A stretch of 64,000 nt of DNA from Egaibacter danicus (lineage in GTDB: Bacteria; Pseudomonadota; Gammaproteobacteria; Burkholderiales; Burkholderiaceae_C): assembly GCA_016707075.1 (NCBI GenBank), contig JADJII010000001.1, forward strand, positions 310,001 through 374,000, given 5' to 3'. The first letter of the stretch is position 1. The number at the start of each line of letters is the position of its first letter. A model generated the notes under the pieces. That model had not been told where the DNA came from. It searched no databases and saw nothing but the letters and a program-made list of their open reading frames with translations. Position numbers and translations under genes: made by a program. This document shows positions 33,529-42,056 of the stretch, piece after piece.

Positions 33529-33987
33529 ATGAAAACACTTTCGGTTTTGTTGACAATTTTGACTACTGGCGCCGTATTTGCTGCGGACGTGCCCACAGTC
33601 GTGGTGCCCACTGTGGCGGAGCGCATCAGCAACGCGCGCGGTGCGATCAAGACCCAAAACTGGCGTGCGGCGCTGGCCGAGCTGAACGTTGCGGTCAAGG
33701 AGGAGCCGCGCAATGCCGACGCTCACAACCTGTTGGCCTACAGCTACCGCAAACAGGCCAGGCCCGATCTGCCCAAGGCGTTTGAGCACTACAACATTGC
33801 GCTGAAGCTGGACCCCAAACACCGCGGTGCGCACGAGTACATTGGCGAAGCCTATTTGATGGACAGGAAGCCCGCCGAAGCTGAGCGGCATCTGGCTGAA
33901 CTGGAGAAGATCTGCGGCAACAAGACCTGCGAGGAATATGCGGATCTGGCGCGTGCCATTGCCGACTACAAAGCGAAAAACAAATAG
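33529..33987 (+). CDS. Exported TPR-like protein
   Basis: The 152-residue protein starts with a Sec signal peptide (MKTLSVLLTILTTGAVFAAD, cleavage near residue 19). It continues with tetratricopeptide-like helices: SNARGAIKTQNWRAALAELN, NADAHNLLAYSYRKQ, AFEHYNIALKLDPKHRGAH and YIGEAYLMDRKPAEAERHL. TPR proteins in the periplasm usually serve as scaffolds; no partner can be named. AAGGA lies 8 nt before the ATG at 33529. Two Cys residues in the tail (KICGNKTCEEY) could form a disulfide. It is convergent with the FecR-like gene. Confidence 0.8.
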   Translation: MKTLSVLLTILTTGAVFAADVPTVVVPTVAERISNARGAIKTQNWRAALAELNVAVKEEPRNADAHNLLAYSYRKQARPDLPKAFEHYNIALKLDPKHRGAHEYIGEAYLMDRKPAEAERHLAELEKICGNKTCEEYADLARAIADYKAKNK

Positions 33988-33999
33988 TCGGACAGGTGT

Positions 34000-34755
34000 T
34001 CAGTTGCCGGGGCTGGCCGGGTGGACCTGACCCGGTTTGTCTTCCATATAGCCCTTGCCGTCTTTCACCCCTTTTTTGCCCATCACCTGCCAGGCGGTCT
34101 TCTGGTTCACCAGGCGCGCGAGGTACTCCAGTTCTTCATCGGTGTGGTTGATGGCCTTGGCGGGCGTCAGGTAACGGCCCTCTTTGGGCGATGCTTCACC
34201 CCAGAACGCCTGGTGGTAACTGGACCGGCTCAACACGCTGTCCCCGCGGGCTTCCATGTCCACCGTACCGTAGCAATTGCAAAAGTAGCTGCGGTTGTCC
34301 TGATTGGCAAACACTTCGGTGTAAACGCCTGTGCCGCGAATGCCTGCCGTGAGGGTAGGTGTCACGATCTGCCGGCTGAGCCCGCGGCCCCATACGCTGG
34401 CTACTGCACCGGTGAGCAAACGCAGCAGGCTGACGGCATTGAGTGTGTTGCCGCGCTCAACCTTGAGGCGTGAGTTCTGCCGGACGTGAAAGGAGGAGTT
34501 GCCCAGCACGAAGATCAGGTTGGACAGTGGGCCTGTCACGATCTCATCACCCGTCTGGATGATTTGCTGCGGCAGCAGGCGTGCGCCGTTGACGAGGGCA
34601 TCGCCCAGCAACTCCACAATGTTGCTGCGGGATTGCGCCTGGGCAGCTTCATAACCCCCCATGGCCGCCCAGGCTGCGGCCGCCTGAATGAAGCTGCGCC
34701 GCTGAAACCACGACACCTCGGTTTCTGTGCGGTTCATCAAGACATGGTCACTCAT
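34000..34755 (-). CDS. FecR-like domain protein with Tat-type signal
   Basis: The 251-residue protein has a twin-arginine N-terminus (WFQRRSFIQAAAAWAAMGG) and then a FecR-type beta domain (GDEIVTGPLSNLIFVLGN, SSFHVRQNSRLKVERG, TPTLTAGIRGTGVYTEV). FecR domains usually sense or bind ligands in the periplasm, but no sigma factor or TonB receptor is nearby, so it is probably not a FecIR signalling pair. A CNCYGT motif follows the FecR part. Its start overlaps the end of the BPSS1780-type gene by 4 nt, so the two are coupled. Confidence 0.68.
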   Translation of the reverse strand: MSDHVLMNRTETEVSWFQRRSFIQAAAAWAAMGGYEAAQAQSRSNIVELLGDALVNGARLLPQQIIQTGDEIVTGPLSNLIFVLGNSSFHVRQNSRLKVERGNTLNAVSLLRLLTGAVASVWGRGLSRQIVTPTLTAGIRGTGVYTEVFANQDNRSYFCNCYGTVDMEARGDSVLSRSSYHQAFWGEASPKEGRYLTPAKAINHTDEELEYLARLVNQKTAWQVMGKKGVKDGKGYMEDKPGQVHPASPGN

Positions 34756-35531
34756 GGCACATTTCCTTCCGGGGTTTCAAAACTGGCCTGGTAGGTGAAG
34801 TAGATCGATGTAAAAAACATGGCCGCCATCAGCATGGCTGCTGGAAACATGGCTATACCGGCGATTTCGGGGCCGCCAATCAGCGTTGCAGACAGCGTGA
34901 CGATCACTCCCGCCAGCAGGAATATGGCCAGCCAGGCCAGTCCGAATACCAGAAAGGCCTTGAAATTTCGCAGACAGACTACGCCGCTGAAAAACAGGCT
35001 CTTCACGGGTGGCATATCGTGCCAGTACACCAGCGCGGGCGCGTGCCAGAAAAGCATCGACAACGGCGTGTATAGGATGAGGGCGATCCACATGGCGGAT
35101 TGAAACGCAGGTTCCATCACCATCTCCCGCGTGAAGGAGCCACCCAGCAGATAAAGCCGGGCGAACTGCCCACCATCGGCCAGGGCCGAGGCACCCATCA
35201 CCAGCAGGACGCCCAGCGCATAGATGACCCCGAGCATCAGCATCGCACGCGTCTTGGTCGTGCCCGCGCGAAATGCGCTGACCATGATGGATGGCATCGG
35301 GAACTTGCCCGCTTTGGCTTCACGGGATGCTGCCATCAGGCCCAATGTGCAGGCGGGAAGGAGAACGAGTGCCAGCACACTCCCCAGATACGGCACGATG
35401 CTCAAGACCGAAACGATGGCCATGAACATGAAAAACAGGCCGGACAGCGCCAGCGGCTGCCGGAAAAACGTCCGTATGCCCAGCTTGACCCATTGAGCGC
35501 CTTCAGAGGCTGGAACGATATTCAGTTTCAT
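34752..35531 (-). CDS. BPSS1780-family membrane protein
   Basis: This 259-residue inner-membrane protein of the BPSS1780 family is found mainly in Betaproteobacteria and its function is unknown. It has about six hydrophobic segments (SGLFFMFMAIVSVLSIVPYL near residue 30, MLMLGVIYALGVLLVMGASA near 100, FLVFGLAWLAIFLLAGVIV near 200). The N-terminal KLGIRTFFRQPLALSG is typical. It overlaps thrB upstream and the FecR-like gene downstream by 4 nt each, which indicates one operon, thrB-BPSS1780-fecR-like. Confidence 0.82.
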   Translation of the reverse strand: MKLNIVPASEGAQWVKLGIRTFFRQPLALSGLFFMFMAIVSVLSIVPYLGSVLALVLLPACTLGLMAASREAKAGKFPMPSIMVSAFRAGTTKTRAMLMLGVIYALGVLLVMGASALADGGQFARLYLLGGSFTREMVMEPAFQSAMWIALILYTPLSMLFWHAPALVYWHDMPPVKSLFFSGVVCLRNFKAFLVFGLAWLAIFLLAGVIVTLSATLIGGPEIAGIAMFPAAMLMAAMFFTSIYFTYQASFETPEGNVP

Positions 35532-36523
35532 TGGGCGATACAGTCAAATGTGAGCGGCATGGCCAGCCGTTGTCGCAGCACCCGCTCAAAATGGGTGGGG
35601 TCGTGGGCCTTGAGCATGGAAGCCTCTCGTGGCAAATAGAAGTCCCACAGCCGGGAAATCCAGAAGCGCAGGGCTGCGGCCCTTGCCATGGCCGGCAACA
35701 GTTGTCTCTCGGCCGCGGCCAGTGGCCGCACTGTCTCGTACGCAGACAGGAAGCGGCTGGTGCGCGTGATGTCGGCAACGCCTGTGGGCAGGTCTACACA
35801 CCAGTCGTTCAGGCATACGGCAATATCAAACAACCACGTGTCCACACCCGCGAAGTAGAAGTCAAAAAAACCGGTGAGCCGGGGCAGCCCCTGGCTGTCC
35901 AGCGCCTCTGGGTTCGTTTCAAACATCACGTTGTCGCGAAACAGGTCCGCGTGGATCGGCCCGCGGGGCAGGGCCGCGAACGCTGACGAGGCCGCAATGT
36001 GATTTTGGTAAGCCAGTTCGGCCCGAAGCAGTGTCGCCTGGGGTTCCTCCAGAAAGGGCAGCACCACGGGCACGGTCTCGTTCCACCAGGTCAGACCACG
36101 CAGATTGGGTTGCGCCATGGCGAAGTCCCTCGCTGCCAGATGCATGTTGGCCAGCGTGCTGGCTACGGCCGCGCAATGTTCGCCAGAGGGCGCCAGTTCA
36201 CTTTTCCCCCGCAACCGGTTGACCACTGCGGCAGGCTTGTCCACCAGTTTGTGCAGGATGTCGCCATCGCGGTTGGCTGCCGGATCAGGAACCGGGATAC
36301 CGCTTTGGGCCAGATGTTTCATCAGACGCAGGTAAAACGGCAATTGCTCGAAGGTCAGTCGCTCAAACAGGGTCAGCACGTAAGCGCCCTGGTTCGTGGT
36401 CACGAAATAATTGGTGTTCTCAATGCCACCTTTGCAGCCTTCCATAGTCTGCAACTGGCCCAAGCCCAAGGGTTCGAGAAATTGTCTGGCCTGCTCGAAC
36501 GAGACCTCTGTGTAAACCGCCAT
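35528..36523 (-). CDS. thrB: Homoserine kinase (APH-fold type)
   Basis: This enzyme phosphorylates homoserine on the way to threonine. It is the aminoglycoside-phosphotransferase-fold form used by Pseudomonas and Burkholderiales rather than the GHMP type. The 331-residue protein has GCKGGIENTNYFVTT (nucleotide loop), the catalytic loop PIHADLFRDNVMF (HxDxxxxN, about residue 195) and the metal-binding TGFFDFYFAG. It lies 18 nt downstream of the DUF2782 gene and overlaps the BPSS1780 gene by 4 nt. Confidence 0.93.
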   Translation of the reverse strand: MAVYTEVSFEQARQFLEPLGLGQLQTMEGCKGGIENTNYFVTTNQGAYVLTLFERLTFEQLPFYLRLMKHLAQSGIPVPDPAANRDGDILHKLVDKPAAVVNRLRGKSELAPSGEHCAAVASTLANMHLAARDFAMAQPNLRGLTWWNETVPVVLPFLEEPQATLLRAELAYQNHIAASSAFAALPRGPIHADLFRDNVMFETNPEALDSQGLPRLTGFFDFYFAGVDTWLFDIAVCLNDWCVDLPTGVADITRTSRFLSAYETVRPLAAAERQLLPAMARAAALRFWISRLWDFYLPREASMLKAHDPTHFERVLRQRLAMPLTFDCIAQ

Positions 36524-36541
36524 GAATCCGCCAGCCTGTTG

Positions 36542-36880
36542 TCAGAAACCCAGAACTTTCCAGACACGCGTGCCGCCACGGGCATCTGCCTTGGCGGGCA
36601 GTACTTCGTAGCGGGGCATGCCCCCTTTGGGCTGGACCTGGATACTTTGTGTTTCGCCGCCCAGCCGGGTCTCGTCAATGGTGGCACCACTGTCCTCGAT
36701 GCGGATGGTTTGCCCCAGCTTCTCCCGGCGGGTAGCTATTGGCTCCTTGCCAACGGCGCTTGTGGCAGCAGCTGTAGTGGCAGTGCCAGCCGGCTGGGCC
36801 CAGCCGGCCGGCATGGCGGCAATGCCAAGCAGTACAACGAAGGGGGATAAAAGGGAGGGCAGAAGGTGTGCAATGCGCAT
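36542..36880 (-). CDS. DUF2782 exported protein
   Basis: The small 112-residue protein has a signal peptide (LLPSLLSPFVVLLGIAAMP, then AGWAQ) and a DUF2782 domain in which IRIEDSGATIDETRLGG and QVQPKGGMPRYEVLPA are recognisable. The family is unstudied but is conserved beside polA and thrB in Betaproteobacteria. The chosen ATG at 36880 makes a proper signal peptide; the longer frame from 36946 overlaps the polA start. It is divergent from polA with only 52 nt between the two starts, so their promoters must overlap. Confidence 0.8.
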   Translation of the reverse strand: MRIAHLLPSLLSPFVVLLGIAAMPAGWAQPAGTATTAAATSAVGKEPIATRREKLGQTIRIEDSGATIDETRLGGETQSIQVQPKGGMPRYEVLPAKADARGGTRVWKVLGF

Positions 36881-36932
36881 GACCGGATTGTAGGTCCACC
36901 CGCATCCCGCTCCGGGAAGGCAAAATGCCCCT

Positions 36933-39740
36933 ATGACGACCCCCAAAACCCTGCTGCTGGTGGATGGATCCAGCTACCTGTACCGCGCCTTCTTTGCCGG
37001 TGGTGACAGCATGAGCACCACGTTGCCCGATGGCACTGTGCAAAAGACCGGTGCCATCCGCATCGTGATCAACATGATGCAAAAGTTGCGAAAAGACTAC
37101 CCAGCAACTTTTGGTGCTTGCGTATTTGACGCCAAAGGCCCAACGTTCCGTGATGCCATATACCCGGAATACAAGGGGCATCGTGCCCCCATGCCCGACG
37201 ATCTCAGGGCTCAAATTCCTGCCATCCATGAGGTGGTTCGCCTAATGGGTTGGCCGGTACTGGATGTGCCGGGCGTGGAGGCAGACGACGTCATTGGCAC
37301 GCTTGCCGTAGCGGCTGCACGGCAGGGTATTGAGGTGATCGTGTCAAGCGGCGACAAGGATCTTGCCCAGCTGGTGAATGAGCACATCACCATCATCGAC
37401 ACCATGAACGACCGGCGTCGTGACCTGGCTGGAGTTGAGGCCGAGTTCGGCGTGCCTGCGCGGCTGATGGTGGATTTTCAGACCCTGGTGGGCGATGCGG
37501 TGGACAACGTACCCGGAGTGCCCAAGGTGGGCCCCAAGACTGCGGCCAAGTGGCTGCAGACCTACGGTTCGCTGGATGCCGTGGTGGCCAATGCCGACAA
37601 GATCACCGGCGCAGTGGGCGACAACCTGCGCAAGTCGCTGACCTGGCTGCCGACCGGACGTCAACTACTGACCATCAAGACTGACTGTGATCTCAATGGC
37701 TGGGTCCCCGATCTGCCTGCTATGGATTCAATAGCTGTTGGCGCACAAGATACGGGGGCTTTGAAGGTTTTTTACGAGAAATATGGGTTCAAGGGGCTGG
37801 CGAAGGCGCTGGGTGGCGACACCGCTGTCAGTTCGGAGTCCGTTGCAACCAAGGCGATTAAACGCAGTTCCGAGCCCGGTCTGTTCGATGAGCCTGAGGA
37901 ACCCACGACGCCTGCAGCGTCTCGTGCTACGTCGCTAGCGCTGGCTTACGAAACCGTGCTGACGTGGAAAGCCTTTGATGCCTGGCTGGCAAAAATCTGT
38001 GCGGCTGATCTAGTGGCGCTGGACACAGAAACCACCTCGCTGGATGAGATGCGTGCCGAAATCGTCGGCATCAGTTTCAGCGTGACTCCGGGGGAGGCAG
38101 CCTACATTCCGTTGACCCACGACTACCCGGATGCGCCCGCGCAATTGCCGCGCGACGAGGTGCTGGCCAGACTCAAACCCTGGCTGGAAGACGGTACCCG
38201 GAAAAAGCTGGGCCAGCACGTCAAATACGACCGCCACGTGTTTGCCAACCACGGCATCGAGGTTCGGGGTTACGCACACGACACCATGTTGCAAAGCTAT
38301 GTGCTGGAGGTGCACAAACCCCACGGCCTGAGCAGCCTGGCGGAGCGTCATCTGGGGCGCAGCGGCATCAGCTTTGAAGACCTGTGCGGCAAGGGCGCGC
38401 ACCAGATTTCGTTCAACCAGGTGGATATCGCCAAAGCAGCCGAGTATTCCTGCGAAGACTCGGACCAGACGCTGGATGTGCATTTGGTGTTGTGGCCGCA
38501 GATTCAGGCCAGCGACAAGCTGGGCTTCATATACCAACTGGAGATGGACAGCAGCGAAGCGCTGTACCGCATCGAGCGCAACGGTGTGATGATTGACGCG
38601 CCGACTTTGGCTACGCAAAGCCATGAGCTGGGCCAGCGCATCATGGAACTGGAGAAGCAAGCGCATGAACTGGCTGGTCAACCCTTCAACCTGAGTAGCC
38701 CGAAGCAGATTGGCGAAATCTTTTTTACCAAGCTCGGCTTGCCAGTAGTTAAAAAAACCGCTACGGGCGCGCCCAGCACCGACGAAGAAGTGCTGGAGAA
38801 GCTGGCCGAAGACTTCCCCCTGCCGGCCAAGATTCTCGAACACCGCGGCTTGGCCAAGCTCAAGGGCACGTATACCGACAAGCTGGCGCAGCTGGCCAAT
38901 CCGCGCACCGGGCGCGTGCACACGCACTATGCGCAGGCGGTGGCGGTTACGGGGCGGCTTTCCAGCAACGACCCCAACCTGCAGAACATTCCCATCCGCA
39001 CGGTAGAAGGCCGCCGCGTGCGCGAGGCCTTTGTGGCCCCTGCGGGCTGTGTGATTGCCAGTGCCGACTACAGCCAGATCGAGCTGCGCATCATGGCGCA
39101 CATCAGTGGAGATGCCGCGCTCTTGCTGGCGTTTCACGACGGTATGGACGTACACCGCGCTACTGCGGCCGAGGTGTTTGGCGTCGCCACCAGCGAGGTC
39201 ACCAGCGAGCAGCGGCGTTACGCCAAAGTCATCAACTTCGGGTTGATCTACGGCATGAGCGCCTATGGGCTGGCGCGTAACCTGGGTATCGACAACACGG
39301 CAGCCAAAAACTACATCGAGCGTTACTTTGACCGTTACCCCGGTGTGAAACGCTACATGGACAACACCCGCCAGCAGGCCAAGGCGCAGGGCTATGTGGA
39401 GACCGTGTTTGGCCGTCGGCTGTACCTGCCGGAGATCAATTCACCCAACGGGCCGCGGCGCAGTGGCGCCGAACGTGCCGCCATCAACGCACCCATGCAG
39501 GGCACGGCGGCCGATCTCATCAAACTCAGCATGGTGAAAGTGCAGCAGGTGCTCGACGCCGAGAATCGGGGCACCAAGATGATCATGCAGGTGCACGACG
39601 AGTTGGTGTTTGAAGTGCCTGACTCGGAAGTGAAATGGGTAAGGCACGAAATCCCCCGCCTGATGGCAGGTGTAGCGCACCTCAAGGTTCCCTTGCTGGC
39701 CGAAGTGGGCGTTGGCTCCAATTGGGACAAAGCGCATTAA
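36933..39740 (+). CDS. polA: DNA polymerase I
   Basis: Pol I fills gaps and removes RNA primers. The 935-residue protein has the 5'-nuclease domain (residues 1 to about 300; DGSSYLYRAFFAG, VEADDVIGTLA, VGDAVDNVPGVPKVGPKTA), an intact 3'-5' exonuclease (ALDTETTSLDEMRAEIVG near residue 368) and the polymerase domain. In the latter, ASADYSQIELRIMAHIS (motif A, about 708), RRYAKVINFGLIYGMSAYG (motif B) and QVHDELVFEVP (motif C, about 886) are all complete. A copy of the dispersed repeat (37719-37774) codes for PAMDSIAVGAQDTGALKVF between the 5'-nuclease and exonuclease domains. Confidence 0.98.
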   Translation: MTTPKTLLLVDGSSYLYRAFFAGGDSMSTTLPDGTVQKTGAIRIVINMMQKLRKDYPATFGACVFDAKGPTFRDAIYPEYKGHRAPMPDDLRAQIPAIHEVVRLMGWPVLDVPGVEADDVIGTLAVAAARQGIEVIVSSGDKDLAQLVNEHITIIDTMNDRRRDLAGVEAEFGVPARLMVDFQTLVGDAVDNVPGVPKVGPKTAAKWLQTYGSLDAVVANADKITGAVGDNLRKSLTWLPTGRQLLTIKTDCDLNGWVPDLPAMDSIAVGAQDTGALKVFYEKYGFKGLAKALGGDTAVSSESVATKAIKRSSEPGLFDEPEEPTTPAASRATSLALAYETVLTWKAFDAWLAKICAADLVALDTETTSLDEMRAEIVGISFSVTPGEAAYIPLTHDYPDAPAQLPRDEVLARLKPWLEDGTRKKLGQHVKYDRHVFANHGIEVRGYAHDTMLQSYVLEVHKPHGLSSLAERHLGRSGISFEDLCGKGAHQISFNQVDIAKAAEYSCEDSDQTLDVHLVLWPQIQASDKLGFIYQLEMDSSEALYRIERNGVMIDAPTLATQSHELGQRIMELEKQAHELAGQPFNLSSPKQIGEIFFTKLGLPVVKKTATGAPSTDEEVLEKLAEDFPLPAKILEHRGLAKLKGTYTDKLAQLANPRTGRVHTHYAQAVAVTGRLSSNDPNLQNIPIRTVEGRRVREAFVAPAGCVIASADYSQIELRIMAHISGDAALLLAFHDGMDVHRATAAEVFGVATSEVTSEQRRYAKVINFGLIYGMSAYGLARNLGIDNTAAKNYIERYFDRYPGVKRYMDNTRQQAKAQGYVETVFGRRLYLPEINSPNGPRRSGAERAAINAPMQGTAADLIKLSMVKVQQVLDAENRGTKMIMQVHDELVFEVPDSEVKWVRHEIPRLMAGVAHLKVPLLAEVGVGSNWDKAH
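37719..37774 (+). repeat. Dispersed ~55-bp repeat, copy 8 (inside polA linker)
   Basis: GCTATGGATTCAATAGC (37719-37735) is followed by TGTTGGCGCACAAGATACGG (37736-37755), GGGCTTTGAAGG and TTTTTT. It is in the sense orientation. The encoded AMDSIAVGA aligns with AINSGAGHA of the uvrD copy in the same frame. Confidence 0.75.
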
Positions 39741-39810
39741 GGCTCCCTCCCAACAGTCTGGGCCTATGTGAAATTGCTATCGAAAGTGCTGATTTCTGCG
39801 GACACTCAAT

Positions 39811-40161
39811 TCATTTGACGGCTAGGTCGGTTTTCGAAGCAGCGCGCCACTGATCGTATTGAACCCCAGTGATCAGGAATTCGGTCTTGTACAGAAAAGG
39901 TCCGTATTTCGACATCTGAAATGCAATGCGCGCAGCTTGTGAATCACCTTTGTCCGCCAGACGGGACAAACCCAGGAATGCCTCGATCCAGTGGTTCCGT
40001 TCATAGGCTTCCATGGCTTCAGCAAATTGCGCCTGAGCGGATGAGGTGGTATTTTGAGCGAATCCCGCGACCGGGAGCAAAACACTAGCGCAAAGCATCA
40101 TTGCAGGGCCATATTTGAGAAATTTGCTCTGACCCCGGTACGGTTTGACAGGTTTTTTCAT
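39811..40161 (-). CDS. Small exported protein, Sel1/TPR-like
   Basis: The 116-residue product starts with a basic region and a hydrophobic core (GPAMMLCASVLLPVAGFAQ), a probable Sec signal peptide cleaved near residue 36. The mature part has one helical repeat-like unit, FAEAMEAYERNHWIEAFLG with LSRLADKGDSQAARIAFQM, which resembles a Sel1 or TPR unit. GGGGGAA is placed 5 nt before the ATG. I cannot assign a function. It is convergent with polA and about 80 nt from the patatin gene upstream. Confidence 0.65.
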   Translation of the reverse strand: MKKPVKPYRGQSKFLKYGPAMMLCASVLLPVAGFAQNTTSSAQAQFAEAMEAYERNHWIEAFLGLSRLADKGDSQAARIAFQMSKYGPFLYKTEFLITGVQYDQWRAASKTDLAVK

Positions 40162-40239
40162 GAATGTTCCCCCAAAATGAGCGTCGCCAAACGGTATTTG
40201 GTCGTCGGCAACGCGGTTGCAAATTTGATATGGATACGG

Positions 40240-41100
40240 TCAAGCCACTCTCAAATGAGGTTTGCGCTCTACTAGAGCAAAGATCGCGGGCAGCATGGCT
40301 TCGGTCGCCCGTCTACCCTCTTCGACCAGGTATGGCATCGCATCGGTATCGAAGAGACCCACCCGGCGCTGAAGTTGCGGGGTGACACGTAACAGACACA
40401 TGCCCCCTGACTGGGCTGCAGCCAGCCTGGCGCGCATCAAGTTGTTGGTCATGGACGAAGTGACTTGGGCCAAAAGTCTGGACGGACCGTTCACGCTATA
40501 CGGCATGGGCGCATCAAAGCCCAGCGCGATGACTGCCTGAGCATCACTGGCGGCACTGACCGGCAAAGGGTCCGACACGAAGCCGTCAATGACCCTTCGG
40601 CCTTCAATCTGTTGAGGTGCGAACATGAAGGGCATGGCGATGCTCGCACGAAGCGCGTCCACCAGGCCACCCTGGTGAATGACGACAGCGTCCCCAGTGG
40701 CGGCATCGGTCGCCGTGACCCGGAGGGGCAGACGTAGATCTTCCAGACGGGCATCACCGAACGCTGTTCGAAGCCGAGCCAGAATCAGGCGGTCGTCCCG
40801 CATCGCGAAGTCAGCATCGAAGCGACCCAGGCGAGGCCACATCATTTTGGGAATGGCAAGCCAGCGTCGCTGCTTCGTCACTTCGGCTGTCCAAAGGCTT
40901 GTCGCAATCTGAACCGCGTCGGGTGACGCGTGGCCAAGCGATATAAGCGCGCCAAACAGGGCTCCAGCACTGCAGCCCACGATCAAATCCGGTGCCACGC
41001 CTTCGCGTGCGAGCACCTCTACCATGCCCAGCGCTGCGATGCTGCGCACGCCGCCACTGCCCAACACCACTGCCAGTTTGGGTCGCGTTTCATTGGGCAT
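40240..41100 (-). CDS. Patatin-like phospholipase (RssA type)
   Basis: This serine lipase/phospholipase of the patatin fold uses a Ser-Asp dyad. The 286-residue protein has the oxyanion loop VLGSGGVRSIAALGM, the nucleophile motif IVGCSAGALFGAL (GxSxG, Ser about residue 43) and the catalytic Asp in RRVIDGFVSDPLPV. The start at 41100 (MPNETRPKLAVVLG) has GGGAGG 5 nt upstream. The longer frame is rejected. It overlaps the end of the GNAT gene by 11 nt and is probably co-transcribed with it. The membrane lipid substrate is unknown. Confidence 0.87.
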   Translation of the reverse strand: MPNETRPKLAVVLGSGGVRSIAALGMVEVLAREGVAPDLIVGCSAGALFGALISLGHASPDAVQIATSLWTAEVTKQRRWLAIPKMMWPRLGRFDADFAMRDDRLILARLRTAFGDARLEDLRLPLRVTATDAATGDAVVIHQGGLVDALRASIAMPFMFAPQQIEGRRVIDGFVSDPLPVSAASDAQAVIALGFDAPMPYSVNGPSRLLAQVTSSMTNNLMRARLAAAQSGGMCLLRVTPQLQRRVGLFDTDAMPYLVEEGRRATEAMLPAIFALVERKPHLRVA

Positions 41101-41827
41101 ACAGGCCTCCCTTTTGCTGGTCCCTGCTCGAGGGATGGCCTGCACCATGCCACGGGAGCCATCGCCGCAGACGGGCACTTAACGTTGAGACAGCGCATTG
41201 AGAGTCTGAGCTCAAGGACGTCTGGGCAATAACCAGACCGTCTTCATGGAGGTTGGGTGTGCAGCAAAAATTGCATTTGCGCATCAGGGCGAGCATGGAC
41301 TGGTTATTCGCCAGCACGTCGCCCTGCAACCAACGAAGGCCAGCGTCTGCAGCCGTGCTGGCCAGTGCCTGCATGGCACGGCCTCCCAACCCGCGGCGCT
41401 GCCAGCTTTCGTCCACCACCACGGCAAACTCCGCGCTATCGCCCGACCCCTCTTTGTTCACGAAGTAGCGCGCGTCGGCAATGATCAGCTCATGACCATT
41501 GTGTGTCGTGGTCATGACGAACGCTACGTGTTGTTCATGATCCACGCACGTCATCCTGTCCAGCCACTGTGCAGGAATCTTGTTGACGGCGCCGTGAAAC
41601 CGGTTTCGTCGAGCTGAAGGTGACAGTCGCGACATCAGGTTGCCCAGCAAAGGACTGTCTTGTGGCAACACAGGGCGCAAGGTAATTTTTGCACCGTCCT
41701 TCAGGCGCCAGACATCAATCTGTGCAGTTGGATAGTGGCACCCGGGTACGGGTCTGCGCCTTTCAGACCACATGGTGGAGCAGTCTTGGCTGTATGAAAT
41801 TGGGGCATTTGCCAGATGGTTTTTCAC
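41090..41827 (-). CDS. GNAT-family N-acetyltransferase (GTG start)
   Basis: The 245-residue protein has a GNAT domain in its middle: ITLRPVLPQDSPLLGNLMSR, SPSARRNRFHG, then SAEFAVVVDESWQRRGLGGR (acetyl-CoA loop RRGLGGR, about residue 140) and GDVLANNQSMLALMRKCNF. This arrangement resembles the GNAT module of protein lysine acetyltransferases, but no CoA-ligase-like part is present. The start is a GTG at 41827 with an excellent AAGGAGGG 5 nt upstream. A short basic C-terminal extension overlaps the patatin start. Confidence 0.82.
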   Translation of the reverse strand: MKNHLANAPISYSQDCSTMWSERRRPVPGCHYPTAQIDVWRLKDGAKITLRPVLPQDSPLLGNLMSRLSPSARRNRFHGAVNKIPAQWLDRMTCVDHEQHVAFVMTTTHNGHELIIADARYFVNKEGSGDSAEFAVVVDESWQRRGLGGRAMQALASTAADAGLRWLQGDVLANNQSMLALMRKCNFCCTPNLHEDGLVIAQTSLSSDSQCAVSTLSARLRRWLPWHGAGHPSSRDQQKGGLYAQ

Positions 41828-42056
41828 TTCATCCCTCCTTTTTCTTTTAGTTCGCCAGTTGCTGGGGCAAAGGCAGATGAAGGCGAGAGTAGGGGGCGGG
41901 CGAAATGCGGGATACGGTGTCAGTACCTATTTTTCGGATTGCATCTACGTAAAAAACGCACAGAATTTTTCAAGCGTATACGCCTGGTTGACGTCTAAGA
42001 TTTCATTGAACGTGCTGGGCATAGCTGGGGTACGATGTTTCAAAGGGAGGATGCTG

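Noticed and set aside
34000..35531. A FecI/FecR-type signalling system
   Set aside because: The FecR-like protein has its own Tat-type leader and no sigma factor, receptor or transmembrane signalling partner nearby.
36730..36770. GGTAGCTATTGGCTCC in the DUF2782 gene as a further repeat copy
   Set aside because: Only one arm of the inverted repeat matches; none of the downstream boxes is present.
38735..38775. A repeat-like GTAGTTAAAAAAACCGCTAC in polA
   Set aside because: It encodes the conserved VKKTATGAPSTDEE segment of DNA polymerase I and lacks the GCATAT and GAGGGCT boxes, so the resemblance is coincidental.
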